NCBI GenBank assembly: GCA_018350325.1
Contig: JAEVLN010000003.1
Span: forward strand, 4,416,745 to 4,480,744
DNA: 64,000 nucleotides
Reading direction: 5' to 3'
Origin: Globodera rostochiensis
Taxonomy: Eukaryota > Nematoda > Chromadorea > Rhabditida > Heteroderidae
Part shown: piece after piece, positions 20,808 to 32,494 of the stretch
Layout of the letters: each line of letters opens with the position of its first letter
Position numbering within the stretch: position 1 is the first letter of the stretch
The notes under the pieces: model-generated
What the model was told of the DNA's origin: nothing
What the model saw: only the letters and a program-made list of their open reading frames with translations
Database searches by the model: none
Translations under genes and position numbers: made by a program

Positions 20808-23800
20808 TTAGTAATCATCATCTCCAATTACTTCTTCGACACTTTCGCTCTTTGCCGCCTTCCTCCGTTCCCGCGCCTCTCTGTTCCGTCTAAAATGGGA
20901 AGGCTTTGAATCAAATAAAATGTTTAATTATTTTGCAAATTTAAAAGTTAATTCGATCAAAAAATGCAATTAAAATTGCATTTTTTTGGGTTTCAAATTT
21001 CACCGAATTCGGTCTTTCCCCGCCTCTTTTTGTTCCGCCATTGTTTTCGCCCAGCCCTGGTGCTTTTTGTCTGTTGCTTTCTGCTGTTCCAGCTGTGCAT
21101 TGTGCTGTTGATGGAGCGCCCTGAAAACATTTATAAAAATTGCAGGGAAATGTCATTAAACACAACGGACCCCCACCGATCGATCACATGTGATCAGAAA
21201 AAGCAAAAACTTTCACAACATTAAAATAAATCAACTGACTTAAATGCGATGTTTTGCTGTTGATGTCTCGGCGTCGTCCACCCGCCGCTGTCGCTGTTGT
21301 CCCCCTCCTCACTTTTGTTCCCGCCGTTCACGTTCATCGTCGCACTGTCTAATTGCGTTTGCAAAGCGACAAAACGCATCCAAACAGCTTTCAAATAGCC
21401 AACCTGAACAATAATTTTCATTGCAAAAATACGACAGGCACCAATTTAAATTAAATAAAGAAATGGGAAATTCGATTAAAAACTTTTTTTTTTCATTCTT
21501 CTGCCATCAAACTGACCTGTCCGTAATGGGCGTAGTACCTGTAAACAAATAATATTCCCTTTCAGGTTCCATGAAAGCCGACTCTCCCAATAAGCAGTGT
21601 ATCTTTAAAATGTTAGCCGTCTGTCTCACAATCAGTTAATACAAAAAATGATTTTTTATTTCATTTTGTTATCAAACGTTAGAAAAAAAAGTGCCGAATT
21701 TCTAATGAGCAAAAATCAAATCAAGGTCCATCCTAAGCTGACAAAAAAATCGACAACTCACATGCCAAACAGAAGCCCGCCAATCTGCCCGGCGTGGCCG
21801 GGCAAAATGCGTAGCAAACAGACAGTTTCGAATGCCAGGAGTACGTAGAGACCATCTTGAATTAATGCATTTTTTACTTTAATTTTCAAAATTTTAAACC
21901 GATTCAAAACAGATTTAAATTCTCAATTTTGATTTTCTATTGACGAATTCGTAATCGGCGTATCAAATGACATATTTCAGACCAATTTTAGAATATAATT
22001 TTTTTCCAAAAATGTTGACCAAAAGGGTCCCCCCCCCCCTATAGTTTATAGCCAACTTTGAGGAGCCATAACTTTCTTCATAGTTGAGTCCGCGCTAAAA
22101 TTTTTGCAGATTCGTGCGTTAGGCTTAGAGTGAAGTCGATTGGTATATGATTTGAAGGTTTTGGAGTCAACACCGTAAACTCCATTTTAGCCAAAACCAG
22201 AGAAAAAATGGATGAAGCAAATAGGTATTCATTATTTTATCAGTCAAATTCCCAAAAAGCCTCAAAACACCTTATCAAAATCTAAAAAAGCACAAAATGA
22301 GGCTAAAAACTCACATCTACGATGCCTGTATAAACATACATTTAGCAGAAAATGGGAACATCGGCAGAATGATAATGTGCAACGGCTTGTCCGGAAACTT
22401 GACGCAGTAATAACCGATGACCGCGCAAATTGCCCCGTTGGCGCCCAATGATGGAACTGCTGAGGCCATGAACGCCCTATGGCACAGCGAAAGCAGTCCA
22501 CTGAACAAGCCGCCAGTCAAAAACATCGCCATGAACTGTTAAATTAAATTAAAAAAATATATCAATTTTTGGGATTATCCATCATCTATTGACATGAGCT
22601 TGCCATCCATAAGTATCAGACCTAAAAAAAAAACAACAAGTCCCTCGGGGTAAACAGCAGGTTCCAATCAATTTTTAAAACTTTCTCCCACTTGGCATTT
22701 TCTTTTTTGGCATTTCTTCCTTCAGCAAATTTTTAAAACTTCCGACATTTTTAAGGCCCGGAATTGCGAGTTCCAAACATTTTTCCGATCGTCGGCTCCC
22801 ATCCCTGTGGTCCATACCTCAGACAACGCAAAAAAATGTACCTGGGCCGGGCCAAGCAGTCCAATCACAGCAATGGCAAAGCTTTTAAACACGTACATGT
22901 TTAAAAACAAGTGTAAAGGGTTCTGGTGCGAGAACATTGACAGAAACATTGGCAGGCAAAGACTTTCTGCAATTCAAATCAGAATTTAAAGAAATTCATT
23001 TTGAAGAAAAAAACCGTTTTAATGATCCAAAAAACGGAAATTTTCGTTTATTTTTGGGGGGGGGGCAAATTTCAAAAAAATATCCTCAAGAAACTCAATC
23101 CATGCACTCACTTGAGGCCACACTGTTGGAGAAGTAGCGGCACATTGCGGGCTTCAGAGTCGGCACAAGCCAAAGCAAAAACACCGCCACATTGGCGCCA
23201 ATCAGCGCCCAGATCAGTTTGATGGCTGCCTCGCGCAGTTCCAACGCGTTCAGTTGCAACTTACCGGTGACCAAATGGCCCACTTTATTGGCCACCCACT
23301 GAAATGTGTACTGGGCAGTTTTGTGATCGTAGAAAATCGCCGCCGTGAACAACAAAGTGCCTGTCTGCAAAACGAAGGATTGACACTCCTTAGACACACT
23401 TTCTTAGGCAAAAATGTTAAAATTTCCGAAAAATTCTTTCTAATTTCTTAAAACAAATGTAGTAAAATTTAAATTAATCAAATTTTCAAATCTGGCACGT
23501 CGTTGTCTTTTAAACCAGATCCAGAGTCAGTCTAACCATAAAATAAAAACAGCCGCCTCTGATGAGCACTTGGCCCAGTGGTCTTGGCGGAATTGAGTCG
23601 GCGCGTGGCGTCTCCTTGACCTCTCTGTTCTTTGACAGCGCATTTTGGAGCTGTTCACGGAACGACTCTTTCAGTTCAGAACGCGACAGCCGACGCCCAA
23701 AAAGGCAAAAGTGCCGGGCGGACGATGTGAAGGCATGGCACAGCGGAACGGACGGACGGCACAACATCACACCCTTCAGCAGGGGACGAGCCAAAAACAT
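20808..23800 (-). CDS. PARL-type mitochondrial rhomboid, catalytic dyad replaced
   Basis: PARL is an inner-mitochondrial-membrane intramembrane protease. Nine GT-AG exons join in phase: 23537-23800, 23112-23364, 22842-22966, 22340-22535, 21762-21855, 21517-21538, 21240-21403, 21004-21120 and 20808-20889 (438 residues). The N terminus is a basic, Arg-rich presequence, then TM segments (QVLIRGGCFYFMTGTLLFTA; LIWALIGANVAVFLLWLVP), the FSHQNPLHLFLNMY segment of rhomboid TM2, QFMAMFLTGG, PSLGANGAI and LPMFPFSAK. TM6 follows as GHAGQIGGLLFGMYYAHYGQ. The family has GASG with the nucleophile Ser and AAHLGG with the base His. Here they read GANG (AAC codon) and AGQIGG (CAG codon), so both dyad residues are gone while the frame is intact. 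The C-terminal tail is Gln/Lys-rich and ends DDDY. Confidence 0.88.
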
Positions 23801-23879
23801 TTGGCGATTTTCTGAATTTGTCCAAAAAACTCATCCATACTAAAAACCATCGAAAACTCTCCGAAGCTTTCAATTTTTA

Positions 23880-24900
23880 TTTTCTATTGACGAATTCGTA
23901 AATGTATAACATATTTTCAGACAATTTTAGAATAAAAAAAAATATTTTTCACAAATTTTGTCCAAAAGGGTGCCCGCGCGATTTTGTGAAATTGGGGAAA
24001 CCTGTGTTTCAATTGATTAAAAGTTGCCATTATTGAAATACGGTTACCATGGACAACACCCATCTCGCTACATGCATATGGGTCCACTCCATGGGGAGGG
24101 GAACGTTTGGGCCCCGCCGTTTGAGCCTCAGGGACGTCACCTTAGCTGAGCTTAGGCCTAAGCCAACCTGAGCTTAGGCTTAGGCCTAAAGCTCGCCCCG
24201 AGTTGAGAAAGCTCTGCGTTTGCTGGACACGTATGTAGAGTCGCGCGTAATTCCGTCAGCACTCATTTTGGCGAACGTGTAGAGGTGTACTTTCTTTATG
24301 TGTCAGTTTCACTTTCAGTTTTTTGGTTTCATTTGAATTTGACATTGAAAATACTTAAGAATAGTGAAACCAGTAATTGATGTAAAAAAATGCCCTAGTG
24401 ATTTAAAAAATTGATGCCCAATCCACCAAGCGTGTTTCCAGTTTCAATCCCAGATGAAGACGACGCCGGGCCTTGATCAGTCTCAATCCCGGAAGAAGAT
24501 GACTCAATTTCGGATGAAGATGAAGCCGGTGTCGTGGAAAACGACCTTTTCCAAACAAAAATTATTATTCATTCTTCTTCGTTTCTGACATTTGTAATGA
24601 ATATTTTATTTTTGGATTTGTTAACATACTCAGTCACATTTTCTGCTCGAAATCGTAAAATTTAAGGTCACTTTGTTTACGAACGTTATGTACCGCCCAT
24701 TAATTCGCTATTTAAGCAACAGATCGATCACTTTTATTCAGTGTGATCAATTGTGTTCTTAACTCAATTTAAAACTATTTGGTTCTCTTTGAATTGTGAT
24801 AATTCTAATAATATTGTGTTGTATAACAATTATTATTGAATTAAATTCTTTGCTGGAAACTTGGGACATTGTGTGTTGAGCTATAAACGGATTGGAAGGA
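23880..24900. other. intergenic; possible retroelement 5' region
   Basis: No gene is seen. Telomere-like words (CTTAGGCCTAAG, AGCTTAGGCTTAGG) occur at 24,140-24,200. Three imperfect copies of 'CCCGGAAGAAGATGA'-type text lie at 24,450-24,540. The last few hundred bases before the gag frame could be a long terminal repeat and primer site, but no second LTR was found. Confidence 0.45.
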
Positions 24901-25036
24901 ATTGATTGAATTCATTCCAAATTGCTTCTCCCAAGTACTTTTCCGACAAGTGGTGCCGTTAGCTATAAATCGAATCGAACCTGTTAATTTCTGTGGAGAA
25001 ATATCATTGAATAACTTAGGAGTTTTATTTCGGAAA

Positions 25037-26110
25037 ATGTCGGGCCCATATAAAAGTATGATAGGTCCTGCTTTGCAACGTTTGAGAAACCATATTGCCA
25101 GTACTGAAGAACTTATTATGAAAGATGAAAACACCGAGGAAGAAGAGGAAACTCTACGAAAAAATGCAAAAAGTTTGCAAAAACTAATAAAAACTCTTGA
25201 AGAGAAAAATCAACAATGGTTAGATTTTCTAAAAACGCTTAGTTTGAATCAGACTAAACAAGAGCTCGAACAAGAGAAATATGAAACATATGTGATTGAT
25301 GGTAAACACTTTTATGCCTGGATCGAAAAGGGTCGTGAAATGATAGACAGTACTGAAGAATTGATTAACCATGAAATAAATTTGGAGACACGTGCAAATG
25401 CTCCAAATAACCGTAATATGGTTCGAGAAGAGACTGAGTTGCATGTGCAGCTGCCACGTCTACAATTGCCTGAATTCTTTGGTGACCCGCATCATTGGAT
25501 TTCGTTTTGGCAAAGTTTTGAAAGTACAATTGACAAAAGAAATTTTAACAATATTGACAAAATGAAGTTTTTGTTAAATTGCTTAAAGGGTGAAGCGAAA
25601 AATGCTGTCTCAGATTTGATTCTGTCGAATGAAAATTACGAAATCGCTGTGAGTACGTTAAAAGACAGATTTGGTGACAAAAAGATTTTGGTAGAAGCTC
25701 TGGAATCACAATTGTTCAAACTGCCAATGTGTGATGAGAGTGCACTTTCTCTAAAAACCACTGTTGATAAAATCGAAAAAATATTCAGACAATTGGAAAG
25801 TCTGGGAGAACAAACAAAGAATTCGGTGATGACCTCATTGATTAAGTCCAAAATAAACAGAAATTTTTTGTTGGAAATTACAAAGGAGGAAAAAAGTTCG
25901 AATGACATATGGACCACAAAAACTCTGAGAAATACCCTAATTAAAATGGTAAATATACGAGAGGCAGTCTTCCAGTGTACGAGACACTTTAAGAAAGAAA
26001 CTTGGTCTCAAAATACCAACAAGTTGCCAAATAAAAGATTTGCGCAAAATAGCTATAATTCGAATCAGACAAGAACATTCCAGATCACTAGAAAATCTAA
26101 TGGAATTAAT
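25037..26110 (+). mobile_element. BEL/Pao-type LTR retrotransposon gag remnant
   Basis: One open frame runs from ATG 25037 (MSGPYKSMIGPALQRLRNHI). It is open from 24,902 and continues to 26,287, but the gag-like part ends near 26,110. A coiled-coil N-terminal half precedes the hallmark LPRLQLPEFFGDPHHWISFW, then KMKFLLNCLKGEAKNAV and LKDRFGDKKILVEAL. This is the DUF1759/Pao gag pattern. No zinc knuckle, protease or reverse transcriptase follows. At about 26,110 the sequence changes to an unrelated repeat shared with 41.4-41.7 kb, so the element is truncated. Confidence 0.85.
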
Positions 26111-26430
26111 TGTTTTTTGGCTAATTTCACGTTTGTGCTGATCAGACTCAATTATCTCACATTCATTGGACTCATTTTGCTGTTTATCAACACTCATTTT
26201 GATCAGATTCTTCAATGTATTCATTGCCGTCTTTGTCCCAATTCTCATCAAACATTTCATCAAATCTTTCTCTTATTTTTTTATTAACAAAATTTTCATA
26301 TTGATCAGAAAAGCTTTGTTCATTTGGATTGATCTGATCATTTGATTTATTCTCAACTTCTGTTCTCTGTGCTTCCATTTTATACCATTCTTTGGTTTCT
26401 GTAAATCCGGCACCTCTCCGTCCCAACCTT
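26110..26430 (-). repeat. copy of a dispersed acidic-protein sequence (partner 41420-41735)
   Basis: On the minus strand an open stretch encodes KEWYKMEAQ...DQYENFVNKKIRERFDEMFDENWDKDG and then ESDQ repeats. The same text, in the opposite orientation and with stops, is at 41420-41735. It is a fragment of a repeated gene or element; the product is not recognised. Confidence 0.6.
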
Positions 26431-27479
26431 CTCCAAATATTTCAAACTGTGCCGTGCTTAAATATGTCTTGGAAAAAAGAAAAAGGGCGCAAAGATGCTT
26501 TAATTTTGGTCGGGTTTTGGTTTGCGAGAATTGTTTCGGCTAAATTAAACAAATTGGAGCAGTTTTACAGCCGTTTTGAGAAAATTTTGCAGAGTTATGC
26601 TTGTGACAAATTGTCCCAATTTCTGTTTTGAGCGCGTCCAAAGGGAAGATTAGACAAAAAGTCACACATTTGGTTGGCTTCCCTTACGGAACCCTATTTC
26701 ACGTTTTTTAGTCCCTAAAAATCCGAGCTCTATTGATAAGCCGTTATTCAATGAGAAATTTAAAAACAAATTGCAAAAATTATGTATCAAGATTTCTGTT
26801 CACATTAAACAAGTTTCGTTTAAATAGGGAAACAAAAAAAAAGAGATCAAATCCGTTTGATTTAATGCTTAGAAGCCCATGATGGTTTCCACGGCTTTGA
26901 AAAATCTGTCCTCCTGGAGAATGGCCATATGCGATGGGCCGTCCATCTCCAACACTTTTTTGACCTTAATTTTGGTGAATTGAATTGTTGTTATTTTTCT
27001 GAAATAAATCAAATCATCCCACCAATTTGCCCTCGTCCATCCATTTTTGGCACACGCGCAACGATTCGATGTTAACCAATGCGTCCCCGTCGCCCAGATT
27101 TGGCCTTGCGCGATTTTCCGATCCCTTTCGTGTAATTGTAAAAGATGGGCACCCCGTGGCGATATTCGAATGCACACAAAACATCTGATCAACAGAAGAG
27201 AAATCAAATTAATTAGTCTAATTAATTGCATTGTCATTAAAAAATAAATAAAAGTTTCATAAATTGTGCCACCGGAGTGTATTTTTGGGCGTCAACGATT
27301 GCGGTGAGTTCGTGGTAAAGCGGTGCCATATGGGCACTGCCTGCGAGTGCCAAAAATGCATCCATATTTTGGTAGAATCGTCGACGCCCGCGAGGCTCAA
27401 AAGCGTTTGGTTGGGCGGACGAATGAACTTGCGCACTGATACGAAAGCATGTGCTGAAGACAAGCCTGAAAAGGTGGGG

Positions 27480-28030
27480 GGAGGAGAGTGCCATCTTCAC
27501 GAAATCTTCTAGTTGAGGTGTTTTGTAATATTCAAATCCTCATTAAAATTTTTCTTCATATTTAAATTTCACTTTAAAAATTTCCGCTTTTTAGGCAGTT
27601 TTTCTAAAGCTCAAAGGCGTCCTAAATTAATTTCCGATTTTATTGTAAAAATGCTAAAAACAATTTTTTGGAAATTATTCGAATTCGCGGTTTGAAACCC
27701 GTCAAATGGAAGTCAGATTCGGATTTTACGACCCCGTAAACATCTAGAGACCCGTTTGTTGAAAAAACAAATTTTAAACTGACATCCGATTTGGGTTCGG
27801 CGTCCATGACCGGGCATAGAAAAGTAAATCAGTTTTCGTTCCTTAAAAGACATTGGTAATTATAGGCGGTGTTCTTTTGGGTCATTGTTTTTGAAAAAAG
27901 CTCTCACTTAGTAGAAACATGTTTAACAAGGTTCAAGCGGTAAAGTTATAGACTGGAAGAAAAAGTCTTACAAATTAGGACAAGTCTAAACAAGAACGGC
28001 AAAAAAAAAGAAAAAAACGAATAAATTCTT
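27480..28030. repeat. direct repeat, copy 1 (partner 32495-33540)
   Basis: From GTGCCATCTTCACGAAATC on, the text matches 32495-33540 almost base for base, except that copy 2 carries about 490 extra bases (32,629-33,120). The two copies are in the same orientation and bracket the serpin gene plus three lipase exons. Confidence 0.85.
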
Positions 28031-28149
28031 TTGCGCAAAACATAACGCCAAAAACACATGCAAAAAGAAAAACACACCACAATCCAACTTTTTGGGTAAA
28101 AAATTCCTTAACAACAACAATAAGCACGCTCTTTTCTCTGTTAACACAT

Positions 28150-28620
28150 AAAACAACACTCTCTCACTCACTCTGTCAGTCTGCATGCGTGCGTGCGTGT
28201 TCCCTCTTTTATTCTCTGTTTCTCTGCTCAACGAGAAAGGAAAGAGAGAGGACGCACGCAGCAAATGGAAAGGATTTCCCCCCATTTCTTTAATGGGAGT
28301 TCAGAGAAAGAAAATATTAGGCAGCGAAGGCGAAAGAAGCTATACAAAAAGAGAAAGACAACGAATTTTTGCTCTCCTTTCTTCCCCTTTTTGCAACCCA
28401 TAAACATTTTTCTCAAATTCTTTTACAAATACCCCCAAACTCCCCGCGATGTTTATCCCTGGTCCCTCTGTATTCGGACGATGAAATCTTTCGCCTTTTA
28501 CTAAAGGTTTCCGTGCAGGGGGACGCTTATGGGTTTACCCTAATTTTTGGAAGCGCCTTCTCCAGGGAGGGCGCGCAAAATCTGAAATCCGGATAATTCT
28601 GCGCTGCTCGTTTCGACACG
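28150..28620 (+). repeat. partial copy of the 47.6 kb dispersed repeat
   Basis: From ACTCTCTCACTCACTCTG to AAATCCGGATAATTCTGCG it matches 48,300-48,700, and in inverse 62,080-62,460. Short open frames inside (LYSDDEIFRLLLKVSVQG) are shared by all copies, but no longer protein can be built. Confidence 0.8.
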
Positions 28621-29091
28621 ATCAGTCAATCAATGAGTTAAACCAATTCAGACTTTCAAAAGCCATTCGAAAGCTCTTTGATGCGACGAAGCTATTGATA
28701 AGCTAAAGTTTTGCGATTGGACAAGTCAATTGCCGATTGATATATAAACAAAGTTTTTGATAATTCTTCTAACTACAAATTTGGGTCGCCGTTATCGAAG
28801 TCATTTCGGCACCGGAGGCCAATTTTATAAATGGCATGGCTTAAATCCATTTTAAATTTTAATCCGGGTGCCAAAAGCCCATTTTAGTCTCTTAAATAAT
28901 TGAATTGAGGTGTCGAAATAATCCAGTGCACAAATGACTAGTTTTATAAACATTGCATCATTACATAAACAAGAAAAAGCAAAGCTAAATTTTTATCTTT
29001 ATTATTTAATTAAAAACACGAAAATGCGCAAGAAAATATTTTCGATTAAATACATTCAAAGTTATATCAAAAATCGTTTGATTTCCTCTCA

Positions 29092-31676
29092 TTATTCGCC
29101 CATGAAAACCCCGCTGAACATGACGTGCTTTTGGCTGTACATGCGGAAAAAGGCGAACGGATGTTCGGCTCGAAAGGTTGAGGGCGGTGCCGGAATCCAT
29201 CCGCTGCTACCTGGTAGGAAAAACACGGCTGTCGCCGCGGCCGCTTCTGTGCCGTTCTCGTCGATCTTCGAATTTGCAAAAAATAAATGTTTGGCGGCAT
29301 TAATTTTGAAATAAAATATTTGAAATTCTTAGAAAAATGAATTCATTGATTAAATTATATTTTTACGCACCGAAATCATCGCTTTTTGAATAACTTTGCT
29401 GATGTAGACTGGCAATGGGTTGCTTATGCCGGAAAAATCGGCATTTGTTGGGTCAAATGCGCTTTCAATGCCAAGCGAAGGCAGCACATCTTTCAATTGG
29501 TGAGACGACTCAATTTTGAATTTTGGCAAAATGACCTAAAAAGATCATAACGAATATTATTGTACAAAATCCTTCAAAAAATATTGCTAAAAAAAGCATA
29601 TTTTTGCTTTGCAATTTGTTAGAAAATTACTACCCGGCGGCAAGACTTGATTTTGTTTTTATTTTGGAAAATAAATCAAACACTCATTTCATATTTGCAA
29701 GAGTTGACATTTTTTCTGATTGTATAAAAGTTACTTTTGGTTAGGCTTAGTGGATGCAATTAAAATTTTTCTTACCTATTTGGGTAAATGCAATTAATTT
29801 ATAACTTTTTAATTTAATTTCTCTTAATTAACTTTCAATTATTGCTAAAGTTTCCACCTTGACTTTGGTAGTTGCAGACTTTTGAGCCAATTCCATCAAT
29901 TTGGCCCCTTTCAATTCGTTCAACAAAGCCTTCAGGCCGTCGTTAGCATTTGGCAAAAGGATGAAAAGGTTCGCTTTCTCGCCGACATATGCCATTCCGA
30001 GCATTTTGAACTGAATTTGTTCATTTTTAAATGGGAAACTTTCCGTCACTTTTTAATTGAAAATGAATATTCGATCAAATGCTTTTATTGTCTGAATAGC
30101 GGCTTTCATTTGTACTTAAATCGAATATGATAATCATTTTTATTTTATTTTACATTGTTTTCCACGACATAAAAGAATTCGTCTCGCGTTTGCATCATGT
30201 CCAACTGAATATTTAATTTATGCAATTTTTTCAATAATAAAATTCTAATAAATTCCAACAAAATTCAATTGGTTAAATGTCTTTTTAAAAGTAAATATTT
30301 CATTAAAATACTTTGCTTGCCTGAGTCGCTTTGACATTTTGCTCAAAATCGATGGACTCGAAGTTGTCCCCATAATGCGTGTTGATGACCGATTTGAACT
30401 CGTCCAAAACGTTGAAAGTGTTCGCCAAATATATTCTGTTGGCAATTCTCAGCATAAACTCTGGAGGGGGCCCGTCGAATCGGAAATTGTTCCCTTTTTT
30501 TGACGCTTCATCGGTTTGATTGGACGCAATTTCTTGAAGAAATTTGCCGAAATTGATGTGCAATGTTGAATCAGAAGAATCTGACAAATATTTATAGGTT
30601 CAACAAAATGAAATAGATAAAGCCAATATATTTATATTAAGCCGACATTAATTGCGTAATTACAAAATTTAAATCGTAAAATACCGCCGGCCAACACTTT
30701 GCCAAATTCAGCCGCAGTTTGCCCGCGTGCACCGGCGTACGCCAATGCCAGGGCAATGGTTGCCGAAAGAGGCGATAGTACCGTATTCTTTGTCCGATTC
30801 CCCTTCGTTGGGGTACGATAGACCGCCTTCAGTAAGTCCACGGAGAACTCCGCTTGTCCAACAGCTACAAAACGACACAAATGGTTAAATAAACCGCGAA
30901 AATTTAAATTTTAAGATTAAATTAAGAGTTCTAATCACACTTACAATTCAGTTCAAGATTCTGGAAACGATTCAGTTCAAGATTCGGGGAACGATTCAGG
31001 TCAAGATCTTGCATTTTATACTGAAATTTATCACTTTTTTATTTGATTAAAATGTTGTCTCAGAAATTTTTACCGTAGACGCACAGTACTCCTCGCCCGG
31101 GTTGACGTCGTTACTCGCCGTTGTGCCCTCGTAATATCCATCGACCCTCGCTTTGTCCGCCGGCAGCTCGTTGTCCTCAAACAGCTTGGAGTCCAGGCAT
31201 GGCGGGCGCAAATGTTTGGGGATGAAGCCCTTCTGTTTGACGACCTCCAACAGCAGACATTGCTCGTGGAACGAAGTGCCCTCAATGGCACGGCACATTT
31301 CTTTGGCGTTAAATTCTGGAAAGTTCCCAACTTTTTTTATTACAAATTCACATTATTGATTAATTTGCCAAAATAGCTTCAGCTCCGCCCGTCCCTTCGG
31401 GGGGCGGAAAATCCGGGGCTGGGTAACTCTAAACTAAGGTTGCTCCCCGAACCCCAAGATTGGGTCGTCCCCGACCCCGATATGGCCAACCCCGACCCCC
31501 CCCCCCCGACTTTCCCGTCTCCGAAGGGTCGGGAAGAAACCTTTTCTAAACCCACCGGAAGCTGTTGGAAAAGGATGAACCAATGACTGTTGATTTGCAT
31601 CACACCCGCCGTTGAATTCGATGCCGAAGACTTGCAGAACAGTAATTATAAGAGCCAAATTGAAGTGCAATGACAT
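29092..31676 (-). pseudogene. secreted serpin, copy 1, core exons deleted
   Basis: Signal-peptide exon at 31676 (MSLHFNLALIITVLQVFG), then an N-terminal extension with several Cys at about 31,050-31,320 (MCRAIEGTSFHEQC, EEYC). The serpin body follows: helix A exon (FSVDLLKAVYR, TVLSPLSATIALALAYAGARG) at 30,690-30,860; LRIANRIYLANTFNVLDEFK at about 30,330-30,590; LDMMQTRDEFFYVVEN; FKMLGMAYVGEKANLFILLP at about 29,850-30,010; LPKFKIESSHQLKDVL at 29,390-29,540; and the reactive loop with inhibitory hinge DENGTEAAAATAV, ending FMGE before the stop at 29092-29094. Compared with copy 2, about 540 bp is missing at 30,320, removing the NGKIKDLV and LVNAIYFKANW exons. A folded serpin is therefore unlikely. 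Confidence 0.75.
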
Positions 31677-32494
31677 TTTGGGGAGTGGCCCTGCAGAAAG
31701 TACATTAATTAATTAATTATATTATCAATCTCGGGATCCGCGGGCTTTCAACCCCTAACAAAATGGTTCCGTTTAAATAAGTGGAAGTGCTATTCTACAT
31801 ACATTTTTTTTGTTAATCGGTTAGAATTCTGATAAAAATATGCTAATGGAAGGATATGATGGTAAAGCATTTTCATCCTTTGACATTTTACTTTTGAATG
31901 ATTTTGTGATAATTCAAATGGTCCAAATAATTTGTAGGGCAAAAATTAAAATTAATTGGAGACTGAGGAATTTTTGTTTGACTAATTAAAATTTCAAAAT
32001 GTTTCTGTTCAAAAATAAAATGATTATGGAAATTCAAAGTTTTCTTTGTTAATTACCCGAGAGGATCTGCTCGACAAGCATCAAAGAACCGGCCCATGGA
32101 GCTGACACATTGATGGTCCCGTTCAAATACTTTTGCTGCCATTCCTTAATAGGTATTTAAAAAGATTTCTAAAAAAATGAATATATTTGGACCTTCCCAA
32201 CTCTTCGATTCAAAAAATAGTTGACGATCAGATTGCCCATACTGTGGCACACCAAAAATGCCTTTTGGCCCGATGCGTTGACGGACTTTTCAATAAGATT
32301 GGTCAAATTGGCAAAGTATGAGTCCATTTCAACTGTATTCAAAAATATTTAAATGTAATCATCGAAAGTATTTAAATGTTTAATTAAACTCGCCCATGTT
32401 GGCGGTTCGTCTCCAATCGTAGGGCGCCCCCAGCAGCGTGACGTCCCTCTCGTAGCCGTGCTTCTCTTCAAAGTGCTGCACCATCGGCATGAAC

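Larger units (their letters stand above)
26869..32493 (-). pseudogene. LCAT / group XV phospholipase-like lipase, split and frameshifted
   Basis: The family is lysosomal or secreted phospholipid acyltransferases. Upstream exons 32394-32493 (ERDVTLLGAPYDWRRTANM), 32193-32332 (SYFANLTNLIEKSVN, AFLVCHSMGNLIVNYFLNRR, with the nucleophile elbow HSMG) and 32057-32144 (VSAPWAGSLMLVEQ) join in phase. The first intron is GC-AG (GCGAGT donor). The 3' part is 4.6 kb away at 26,869-27,470: RRFYQNMDAFLALAG, YRHGVPIFYNYTKGIG, LGDGDALVNIESLRVCQKW (the family GDGD..V with Asp) and GPSHMAILQEDRFFKA, with His, before the stop at 26869-26871. Frame changes occur near 27,390 and 27,100. A whole serpin gene lies in the gap. 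No N-terminal exon was found upstream of 32,493. Confidence 0.7.

Noticed and set aside
28185..28596. Open frames in the 28 kb repeat
   Set aside because: The same short frames occur in all copies of a dispersed repeat, with differing ends and no domain.
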